NCBI GenBank assembly: GCA_958415625.1
Contig: CATYZI010000057.1
Coordinates: 1-6,595 of the forward strand
Length of the DNA stretch: 6,595 bases
From: an uncultured Collinsella sp.
Lineage (GTDB): Bacteria > Actinomycetota > Coriobacteriia > Coriobacteriales > Coriobacteriaceae
Direction of reading: 5' to 3'
Position 1 is the first letter of the stretch. Each line of letters opens with the position of its first letter. Below, one piece after another: positions 1 to 5,511 of this stretch. A model generated the notes under the pieces. It saw nothing but the letters and a program-made list of their open reading frames with translations. It made no database searches and was not told the origin of the DNA. Position numbers and translations under genes: made by a program.

Positions 1-3
1 TTG

Positions 4-12
4 TGGTACAGT
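4..12 (+). promoter_or_regulatory. Possible extended -10 element of the secG promoter
   Basis: TGG followed by TACAGT gives a TGn-type extended -10 with four of six matches to TATAAT. It would start transcription near position 18-20 and leave a leader of about 30 nt before secG. A matching -35 would lie outside the window, so this is only a suggestion. secG could equally be read through from an upstream gene. Confidence 0.25.
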
Positions 13-48
13 ACTGGAGTTTGAATTGTTCTATTAAGGAGCTTATCT

Positions 49-303
49 ATGGGTCCGTTCCAGATTCTTCTGTTTGTCGTTTGGGCTGTCTCTGCCGTGG
101 CGCTGACGATTCTCGTCCTGATGCACTCCGGTAAGGGTACCGGCGTTTCGGATATGATCGCTAGTTCGCTGTATAACTCCAGCTCTGCAACGGGCGTCAT
201 GGAGCAGAACCTCGATCGCCTGACCGTCATCATGGCTGTCGTGTTTGCCGTGTGCGTCGTGCTGTGCATGTTCTTCTTCCCGCAGGGCATCGTCGGCTAC
301 TAA
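49..303 (+). CDS. secG: Protein translocase subunit SecG
   Basis: Small membrane subunit of the SecYEG channel. In this family it assists SecA-driven movement of preproteins across the cytoplasmic membrane. The 84-residue product has the expected length and two-helix layout: hydrophobic segments at about residues 4-24 and 58-78, joined by a polar cytoplasmic loop. The loop holds the family signatures HSGKGTGVSDM (26-36) and NLDRLT (54-59), the latter just before the second helix. The start is supported by AAGGAG at 36-41, 7 nt upstream of ATG. A strong terminator follows 22 nt after the stop, so secG is the last gene of its transcript and is not part of the downstream peptide-transport operon. 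Nothing is odd about the gene. Function is established for the family; assignment rests on motif, size and topology. Confidence 0.93.
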   Translation: MGPFQILLFVVWAVSAVALTILVLMHSGKGTGVSDMIASSLYNSSSATGVMEQNLDRLTVIMAVVFAVCVVLCMFFFPQGIVGY

Positions 304-325
304 GCATCGGCGTATATGCGTTTGT

Positions 326-355
326 AAAGGGTCCCGCATGTGCGGGGCCCTTTTT
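326..355 (+). terminator. Intrinsic terminator after secG
   Basis: A 12-bp stem pairs 326-337 with 342-353, with one G-U wobble (T332 with G347) and a four-base loop, and is followed directly by a run of five T. This is a textbook rho-independent terminator. On the opposite strand the stem is preceded by A and T bases, so it could act in both directions, but no gene faces it from the right. Confidence 0.92.
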
Positions 356-468
356 GTTTACAGACTTGTAACAGAGTCAAAATATCCCCACATACTTCGC
401 CCAACTAAAGAAATTCTCGACCGTTAACCGGAATTAGCCCCAAATCGTGAATAAAATGCGCTACTGTA

Positions 469-497
469 TTGCAAAACGTTGGCCTGTTGTGCATAAC
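469..497 (+). promoter_or_regulatory. Candidate promoter of the opp operon
   Basis: TTGCAA (469-474) and CATAAC (492-497) are separated by 17 nt, each with four of six matches to the sigma-70-type consensus. Transcription would begin near 503-505, giving a leader of roughly 93 nt before oppA. An isolated TAAAAT at 452-457 is a better -10 but has no -35 at a suitable distance. Some promoter must exist between the secG terminator and oppA; the exact site is uncertain. Confidence 0.3.
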
Positions 498-545
498 CAG
501 CCATAGCAGCGGGCGGCGTTTTGATGGTTCGGATCGGATTGTCTC

Positions 546-555
546 GACATATGTC
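546..555. promoter_or_regulatory. 10-bp palindrome near the oppA start, possible operator
   Basis: GACATATGTC is a perfect palindrome about 30 nt upstream of the oppA ribosome-binding site. The flanking TC and CGA extend the symmetry if one base is missing on the left side. It would lie in the transcribed leader if the candidate promoter at 469-497 is real. No regulator gene is present in the window, so an operator role is speculation. Confidence 0.15.
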
Positions 556-596
556 CGACTGAACATTTCTTTGTCCTATCTCATAAGGAGGATGGC

Positions 597-2273
597 ATGG
601 CTGATTCTATGTTCCACCAGCCCGTTATGGGTCGTCGCGCCTTTGTCGGCGGTACCCTTGCTGCGAGCTCCATGGCTTTTCTTGCCGCATGCGGCAAGAA
701 GGGCGGCGACGCTTCCGGTTCTGAGTCCGGTTCGACGCTGAACTTCTACATCAACAACCCGGTCTGCATCGACCCCTACAACGTCCAGGAAGATCAGGGT
801 ACTCAGGTCAACTACCAGCTGTTTGACGCTCTGACCTCCTATGACGCCGAGAAGGGCAAGATCGTCCCGCTGGCTTGCGAGTCCTTCGAGGCCAACGACG
901 ATGCCACCGAGTTCACCTTCAAGATCAAGAAGGCCAAGTTCCACAACGGTGACGACGTTACCTCCAAGTCCTTCAAGCTCGCTTGGGAGCGTCTGGTCAA
1001 CACCAAGTCGGCCATCGCTACCGAGTACGGCCCTTCCGAGGTCTCCTATCACCTTTCCATGGTCGAGGGCTATGACGATCTACTTGCCGGTAACGCTACC
1101 GAGCTCAGCGGTGTTACCTGCCCCGACGATGAGACCCTCGTCGTCAAGCTGTCTTCCGCTTACGCCGACTTCCCCTTCGTCGCCTCTCACCCGGCTCTGT
1201 CCCCGGTTCCCGAGTGCGCCGAGGCCGATGTCAAGAGCTTCTACCTTGCCCCGATCGGTAACGGCCCCTTCATGATGGACGGCAAGTGGGAGGATGGTCA
1301 GGAGATCAACCTCAAGAAGTTCGACGATTACTATGGCGACAAGGCCAAGATCGATGGCATCCACTTCCAGGTCATCAAGGACATGGAGACCGCCTACAAG
1401 GAGTTCCAGGCCGGTAACCTTGACATCTGCGATGTTCCCGTTGCTCAGATCGACGCTGCCAAGAAGGATCGCGGCGTGTCCAAGGACGGCTACACCATGG
1501 GTGACGGCGAGCGCATGCTGCTTGGCGCCGAGCCTTCCACCTACTACCTGACCTGCAACAACACGGCCGAGCCGTTCAACAACGCCGACCTGCGTAGGGG
1601 TATCTCCCTGGCCATCAACCGTGAGGCCATCTGCAAGACCATCTTCAAGGGTACCCGTACCCCCGCCGACGGCATTGTTCCTCCGGGCATCGATGGCTAC
1701 AAGGAGGGCGCATGGGAGTTCTGCGCCTACGACGTCGACAAGGCTAACGAGTACCTCGACAAGGTTGCTCCCGCTGGCGCTAACGGCGATCGTGGCATTA
1801 ACGTGACCCTTTCCTACAACCAGGACGGTGGCCACAAGGAGATCATGGAGTCCATCATCGGCGACCTCGCCAAGGTTGGCGTTACCGCTGTCTCCGATAC
1901 CCCCGAGTGGTCTGCCCTGCTCGAGCAGTACCAGAACTTCAACTATCAGTTCGGTCGTCTGGGCTGGATTGCCGACTACCCGATCATGGACAACTTCCTG
2001 TATCCGCTGTTCCACTCCGACTCCCTCGGTGGCGACAACCGCTCCGGTTACAACAACCCCGAGTTCGACGCCAAGGTCGACGAGGCTCGTACCACGGTTG
2101 ACGACGAAGAGCGCGTCGCTAAGATGCAGGAGGCCGACGCAATGGTCGCTGCCGACTGCCCGGTCATCCCGGTGATGTTCTACACGCACACCATCGCCGG
2201 CTCCGATCGCATCAAGCACCTCTATGTCGATCCGCAGAAGCACGCCGAGCTGGGTACCGCTGAACTCGCCTAA
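597..2273 (+). CDS. oppA: Oligopeptide ABC transporter, substrate-binding lipoprotein OppA (SBP family 5)
   Basis: Extracytoplasmic receptor that binds peptides and hands them to the OppBC channel; 558 residues, usual for the family. The N-terminus has a twin-arginine motif (GRRAFVG, 12-18), a mildly hydrophobic stretch and a lipobox LAAC, predicting Tat export and lipid attachment at Cys32. The family 5 fold follows: FKIKKAKFHNGDDVTSKSFK in the first lobe, and RRGISLAINREAI with the IVPPG turn in the middle. WIADYP (457-462) matches the segment of E. coli OppA whose Trp and Asp contact the peptide, the Asp holding its amino group; here these are W457 and D460. AAGGAGG (585-591), 5 nt upstream, fits the ATG at 597; the out-of-frame ATG at 592 is too close. 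Lys and Asn codons are almost all AAG and AAC, suggesting high expression. The predicted mature protein has nine cysteines besides Cys32. Oligopeptide specificity is inferred from gene order; dipeptides or other ligands remain possible. Confidence 0.92.
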   Translation: MADSMFHQPVMGRRAFVGGTLAASSMAFLAACGKKGGDASGSESGSTLNFYINNPVCIDPYNVQEDQGTQVNYQLFDALTSYDAEKGKIVPLACESFEANDDATEFTFKIKKAKFHNGDDVTSKSFKLAWERLVNTKSAIATEYGPSEVSYHLSMVEGYDDLLAGNATELSGVTCPDDETLVVKLSSAYADFPFVASHPALSPVPECAEADVKSFYLAPIGNGPFMMDGKWEDGQEINLKKFDDYYGDKAKIDGIHFQVIKDMETAYKEFQAGNLDICDVPVAQIDAAKKDRGVSKDGYTMGDGERMLLGAEPSTYYLTCNNTAEPFNNADLRRGISLAINREAICKTIFKGTRTPADGIVPPGIDGYKEGAWEFCAYDVDKANEYLDKVAPAGANGDRGINVTLSYNQDGGHKEIMESIIGDLAKVGVTAVSDTPEWSALLEQYQNFNYQFGRLGWIADYPIMDNFLYPLFHSDSLGGDNRSGYNNPEFDAKVDEARTTVDDEERVAKMQEADAMVAADCPVIPVMFYTHTIAGSDRIKHLYVDPQKHAELGTAELA

Positions 2274-2285
2274 GAGTTTGCAGCT

Positions 2286-2321
2286 TCCGTGAGGGTCAAG
2301 TATTTACGTAGACCTCATGGG
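2286..2321 (+). promoter_or_regulatory. Hairpin A in the oppA-oppB gap
   Basis: Bases 2286-2297 pair with 2311-2321 in an 11-bp stem that contains G2289-U2318 and U2286-G2321 wobbles and one bulged G at 2295, closing a 13-nt loop. It begins 12 nt after the oppA stop and has no T run after it, so it is not a terminator by itself. It could protect the 3' end of an oppA message or mark a processing site. Confidence 0.45.
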
Positions 2322-2328
2322 AAACATA

Positions 2329-2355
2329 CAGTTCCCCCTAACCTGGGGTAAACTG
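2329..2355 (+). promoter_or_regulatory. Hairpin B in the oppA-oppB gap
   Basis: CAGTT CCCC (2329-2337) pairs with GGGG TA AACTG (2345-2355), giving nine base pairs with a two-base bulge (2349-2350) and a 7-nt loop. The same C run could instead pair with GGGAA at 2319-2323, which would open this hairpin and the base of hairpin A. A role in transcript stability or attenuation is inferred. Confidence 0.45.
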
Positions 2356-2370
2356 GCTGATGGTAATTTT

Positions 2371-2402
2371 GGGATGCCGGTCTGGCGATCGGCATCCCAT
2401 TT
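2371..2402 (+). terminator. Hairpin C: strong stem, weak terminator or processing hairpin between oppA and oppB
   Basis: GGGATGCCG (2371-2379) pairs perfectly with CGGCATCCC (2390-2398), extendable by T2370-A2399, around a 10-nt loop. Only three T follow (2400-2402), so as an intrinsic terminator it should be leaky. It probably ends or stabilises part of the oppA transcripts while allowing read-through into oppBCDF, a familiar arrangement after binding-protein genes. The hairpin is seen directly; its effect on expression is inferred. Confidence 0.55.
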
Positions 2403-2410
2403 AGGTTAAT

Positions 2411-2425
2411 CCCTAGATAGGGGAG
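2411..2425 (+). promoter_or_regulatory. oppB ribosome-binding site inside a small hairpin
   Basis: The purine run GGGGAG (2420-2425) lies only 4 nt before the oppB ATG, a tight spacing. CCCT(A) at 2411-2415 can pair with (T)AGGG at 2418-2422, partly covering this site. The stem is short (four to five pairs), so any damping of oppB translation would be modest. Confidence 0.35.
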
Positions 2426-2429
2426 TGGT

Positions 2430-3467
2430 ATGGGTAAGTACATCGTTAAACGTGTGCTTCAGTTCATCCCGGTGTTTTTGGGCGTTACGCTGATTCTGTT
2501 CGCCCTCCAGAATATCGTGCCGGGAGATCCGATCAAGCTGATCGGTGGAGACAAGGCTCTGTCCCCCGAGGTAGAGCTTCAGCTTCGCGTGCGCTATCAC
2601 CTGGTCCAGACGGACGAGGACGGCAACGCGATCCTTGACGAGAACGGCGATCCCGTTCAGACGTCGCTTGTAGACCGTTATCTGTATTACATGAACGGTC
2701 TGCTTCATGGCGATCTGGGTAATTCGTACCAGCGCAAGCTGCCGGTTACGGAAATCTTTGCCCAGAAGTATCCGTATACGGTCAAACTTGCCGCGTGCGC
2801 CATCGTGCTCGAGGCAATCATGGGTATCGGTGCGGGTATCATTTCGGCGGTAAAGCGTTATTCCTTCTGGGATATTTTGGTAACGCTCACCACCTCGATC
2901 CTCGTTGCCGTCCCGGCCTTCTGGCTCGGTATGTTGCTGCAGCTGTTCTTTGGCGTCATCCTCAAGGACGCCACCGGCGGTGCATTCTCCATGCCGATCT
3001 CGGGTGCCGGCGGTGCCAGCTCTCAGTATCAGGATTGGATGCACTATGTGCTTCCGACCATTACGCTGGCTTCGGTTTCGACCGCTTATGCTGCCCGCAT
3101 TATGCGTTCGCAGCTGCTTGACGTCATGAACCAGGATTACATCCGCACGGCCAAGGCCAAGGGTCTCTCCAATCGCGCGATCATCATCAAGCATGCGCTT
3201 AAGAATGCACTCATCCCCGTCGTTACCTATATTGGTGTCGACTTTGGCGGCATGCTTTCGGGCGCCATCCTGACCGAGACGGTGTTTAACTGGCCCGGTA
3301 TCGGCTATGAGGTCTATCGCGCCATTAGCATGCGTGACTGGCCCATCGTTATGGGCGGCGTTACGCTCATCGTCGTCGTCGTCATGGTGATCAACCTGCT
3401 CGTCGACATTAGCTATGCATTCCTCGACCCGCGCATCCGCCTTGGCGGTCCGTCGGATAAGGCCTAA
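2430..3467 (+). CDS. oppB: Oligopeptide ABC transporter, permease subunit OppB
   Basis: One of the two membrane subunits that form the peptide channel in the cytoplasmic membrane; 345 residues, near or slightly above the usual length. The N-terminal helix (about 9-30) runs into the PGDP motif (31-34) typical of OppB/DppB. A large external loop follows, then further helices at about 118-138, 150-175, 205-225, 265-290 and 308-333. The EAA loop, which docks on the ATPases, reads RTAKAKG (239-245) and continues to HALKNALIP (255-263), a good match to the family. The external loop carries an acidic insert (62-77) built of two similar eight-residue units. The ATG is supported by GGGGAG (2420-2425), with short spacing. 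Codon use is more mixed than in oppA (AAA and AAT occur), consistent with lower expression. Function is assigned by family motifs and position after oppA; the substrate is not shown by the sequence. Confidence 0.93.
   Translation: MGKYIVKRVLQFIPVFLGVTLILFALQNIVPGDPIKLIGGDKALSPEVELQLRVRYHLVQTDEDGNAILDENGDPVQTSLVDRYLYYMNGLLHGDLGNSYQRKLPVTEIFAQKYPYTVKLAACAIVLEAIMGIGAGIISAVKRYSFWDILVTLTTSILVAVPAFWLGMLLQLFFGVILKDATGGAFSMPISGAGGASSQYQDWMHYVLPTITLASVSTAYAARIMRSQLLDVMNQDYIRTAKAKGLSNRAIIIKHALKNALIPVVTYIGVDFGGMLSGAILTETVFNWPGIGYEVYRAISMRDWPIVMGGVTLIVVVVMVINLLVDISYAFLDPRIRLGGPSDKA
2613..2660 (+). repeat. 24-bp imperfect tandem duplication inside oppB
   Basis: Units 2613-2636 and 2637-2660 match at 11 of the first 12 bases and then diverge. 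They encode DEDGNAIL and DENGDPVQ (residues 62-77). The repeat stays in frame and adds an acidic, Asp/Asn/Gly-rich segment to the first external loop of OppB. It could be an old duplication or a convergent turn motif. Confidence 0.5.
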
Positions 3468-3481
3468 GGGAGGTACGTCTC

Positions 3482-4417
3482 ATGCAGGAAACTGATTCTC
3501 AGTCTCAGGAGCAGGCTACCGCCACCAAGGCCGCATCTGCTCCCGCCAAGTCCCGCACGCTGTGGGGCGACGCTTTTAAGCGTCTTCGTAAGAACAAGCT
3601 CGCCGTTATCGGTGTCTGCTGGATCATCATCGTCGTTTTGGTTGCTCTGACCGCCGATCTGTGGGCTAAGCCCTGGCTCGGTTCGCCGACGGCTTCCGAC
3701 TCGACTACCATGGCCGAGACTTCTCTGTTGGCTCCGTGTGCCGAGCACCCGTTTGGCACCGACGCTCTTGGCCGCGACATTCTCGTCCGTGTTATCTACG
3801 GTGCACGTGTTTCGCTGTCCGTCGGCATTATGGCCACCGCGATTTCCACGGTGATCGGTCTAGTCATGGGCGCCCTGGCCGGTTTCTACGGCGGCATCTG
3901 GGATACGATCATCATGCGCTGTGCGGATATCTTCCTGGCGTTCCCGTACGTGCTGTTCGTTGTCGCCATGATCGCCGTTATCGGCCGTGGTCTTCAGAAC
4001 GTCTTTATCGCCATTGGTATTCTCGGCTGGCCTTCGATTGCGCGTGTCTTCCGCTCCGCAATCTTGACGGTCAAGGAAAACGACTATGTTGACGCTGCGC
4101 GTGCGATGGGTGCATCTGATGCTCGTATCGTCGTGCGTCACATCTTCCCGAACTCCGTCGCCTCCATCGTGGTCTACGCGACCATGAACATTGGTGGTGC
4201 CATTTTGACCGAGTCCGCTCTGTCCTTCCTCGGCATGGGCGTTATTCCGCCTACGCCTTCGTGGGGCTCCATGATTCAGGACGGTCAGCAGTATCTTCTG
4301 ACTGCTCCCTGGATGATGATCATGCCCGGTCTGGCAATTCTCTCGACGGTGCTCGCCTTCACCCTGCTGGGTGACGGTCTGCGCGACGCCCTCGACGTCA
4401 AGATGAAGGACGCATAA
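3482..4417 (+). CDS. oppC: Oligopeptide ABC transporter, permease subunit OppC
   Basis: Second channel-forming membrane subunit, partner of OppB; 311 residues, normal for OppC/DppC. A Ser/Ala/Thr/Gln-rich cytoplasmic tail (1-27) leads to the OppC N-terminal signature LWGDAFKRLRKNKLAVIG (27-44) and the first helix (about 40-60). The HPFGTDALGRD motif (89-99), highly characteristic of this subunit, precedes the transport domain. Its EAA loop reads DAARAMGASDARIVVRHIFPN (204-224), split here as DAARAMG and RHIFPN. ESALSFLGMG and PPTPSWG, also typical of the family, follow near the C-terminus. AAGGGAGG (3466-3473) lies 8 nt before the ATG and overlaps the oppB stop codon, so translation is likely coupled to oppB. 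Nothing is truncated or unusual. The family assignment is firm; peptide transport is inferred from the operon. Confidence 0.93.
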   Translation: MQETDSQSQEQATATKAASAPAKSRTLWGDAFKRLRKNKLAVIGVCWIIIVVLVALTADLWAKPWLGSPTASDSTTMAETSLLAPCAEHPFGTDALGRDILVRVIYGARVSLSVGIMATAISTVIGLVMGALAGFYGGIWDTIIMRCADIFLAFPYVLFVVAMIAVIGRGLQNVFIAIGILGWPSIARVFRSAILTVKENDYVDAARAMGASDARIVVRHIFPNSVASIVVYATMNIGGAILTESALSFLGMGVIPPTPSWGSMIQDGQQYLLTAPWMMIMPGLAILSTVLAFTLLGDGLRDALDVKMKDA

Positions 4418-4419
4418 GG

Positions 4420-5511
4420 ATGAAGAAGAACAAGAACTATGTGGACCTGAAGGACCAGCCGGTTCCCGAGGGCCAGCATCTGCTCGAGGTCGATGACCTT
4501 AAGATGTATTTCCACACCGAGGACGGCGTTGTTCGCGCTGTCGACGGTGTCTCCTACACGCTCGATCGCGGCGAGACCCTGGGTGTCGTCGGTGAGTCCG
4601 GCTCCGGTAAGTCCGTGACCGCCATGACCATCATGGGTCTTATCTCGATGCCTCCGGGAAAGATTGAGGGCGGTGACGTTCGCTACCGCGGCCGTTCTAT
4701 CCTCGAGATGACCGAGGAAGAGATGCAGCACATTCGCGGTAATGATATCGCGATGATCTTCCAGGATCCTATGACCTCCCTGAACCCGGTCTACAAGATC
4801 GGCAAGCAGGTGGGCGAGGGCCTTCGTCTGCACCGTGGTTACTCCAAGCAGGAGGCGCTCAAGCGCGCCACCGAGCTTTTGGACCTCGTCGGTATTCCCG
4901 AGCCCGAGAAGCGCGTCAACGAGTATCCGCACCAGTTCTCCGGTGGTATGCGTCAGCGCGTCATGATCGCCATGGCTCTTGCCTGCGATCCCGATATTCT
5001 GATTGCCGACGAGCCCACGACTGCTCTGGACGTTACCATCCAGGCTCAGATTATCGAGCTTATGCAGGAGATGCAGGAGAAGAACGGCAACGCCATTATC
5101 ATGATTACCCATGACTTGGGCGTCGTCGCCGATATGGCCGATAAGATCATGGTTATGTACGCCGGCCGTCCCGTCGAGTTCGGTACTGCTGAGGAAATCT
5201 TCTACGAGAGCCGCCATCCCTACACCTGGGGTCTTATTCGTTCCATTCCGGAGCAGGCCATCGAGGAGAAGAAGCCGCTGACGCCGATTCACGGCAACCC
5301 GCCTTCGCTCATGAACCTGCCCGAGGGCTGCGTCTTCTCGCCTCGCTGCCCCTATGCGACCGATAAGTGCCGCAAGCAGCGCCCCGAGCGCGTTGTCACC
5401 GAGTCCGGCCACTATTCTGCGTGCCATTATTCCGGTGACCCCAAGTTCCTCAAGAACGCCCCTGAGACGTCCCGCACGCGCAAGGATTCCAAGAAGGGAG
5501 GCGAGGCGTAA
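4420..5511 (+). CDS. oppD: Oligopeptide ABC transporter, ATP-binding subunit OppD
   Basis: Cytoplasmic ATPase that pairs with OppF and drives the OppBC channel; 363 residues, slightly longer than usual because of a basic C-terminal tail. All nucleotide-binding motifs are present: Walker A GESGSGKS (58-65), Q-loop Gln115 in FQDPMTSLNP, signature FSGGMRQR (173-180), Walker B ILIAD with catalytic Glu198, D-loop ALD (202-204) and switch His231. The C-terminal oligopeptide-type extension contains HPYTWGL and cysteines 304, 310, 317 and 335 (C-X5-C-X6-C-X17-C), the pattern that binds a [4Fe-4S] cluster in DppD/OppD homologues of known structure. The gene starts 2 nt after oppC, with AAGGA (4406-4410) inside the oppC end. 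The last codons of oppD form the ribosome-binding site of oppF. The signature has Met where LSGGQ has Gln, which is normal for OppD. Function is well supported; cluster binding is inferred. Confidence 0.94.
   Translation: MKKNKNYVDLKDQPVPEGQHLLEVDDLKMYFHTEDGVVRAVDGVSYTLDRGETLGVVGESGSGKSVTAMTIMGLISMPPGKIEGGDVRYRGRSILEMTEEEMQHIRGNDIAMIFQDPMTSLNPVYKIGKQVGEGLRLHRGYSKQEALKRATELLDLVGIPEPEKRVNEYPHQFSGGMRQRVMIAMALACDPDILIADEPTTALDVTIQAQIIELMQEMQEKNGNAIIMITHDLGVVADMADKIMVMYAGRPVEFGTAEEIFYESRHPYTWGLIRSIPEQAIEEKKPLTPIHGNPPSLMNLPEGCVFSPRCPYATDKCRKQRPERVVTESGHYSACHYSGDPKFLKNAPETSRTRKDSKKGGEA

Larger units (their letters stand above)
356..596 (+). other. Intergenic leader region upstream of oppA
   Basis: This 241-nt stretch between the secG terminator and oppA is visibly richer in A and T than the genes around it and holds no convincing coding sequence. 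The few short open frames, such as the 16-codon one from 456, lack a ribosome-binding site. Visible elements are a candidate promoter (469-497), an AATTC/GAATT inverted repeat around a GTTAAC core (412-435), a CGGATCGGAT direct repeat (530-539) and a perfect 10-bp palindrome (546-555). The ribosome-binding site of oppA is at 585-591. I recognise no known riboswitch or T-box. Confidence 0.6.

Noticed and set aside
456..506. A 16-codon frame upstream of oppA that might be a leader peptide
   Set aside because: It has no ribosome-binding site, no run of a single amino acid, and no terminator/antiterminator pair behind it.
592..594. ATG at 592 as an alternative oppA start
   Set aside because: It is out of frame with oppA and directly abuts the ribosome-binding site, leaving no spacer.
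1080..2243. A 387-codon open frame on the minus strand inside oppA
   Set aside because: It is a mirror of the strongly codon-biased oppA gene, with low-complexity Val/Gly/Leu/Asp composition and no recognisable domain.
2278..2306. TTGCAG and TATTTA 17 nt apart, a possible separate promoter for oppBCDF
   Set aside because: Each box matches only three of six consensus bases and the site overlaps hairpin A. Read-through from oppA explains the layout more simply.
3371..3383. GTC trinucleotide run in oppB as a possible slippage site
   Set aside because: It has only four units and encodes four valines in a transmembrane helix. Trinucleotide slippage would stay in frame and the run is too short to be notable.
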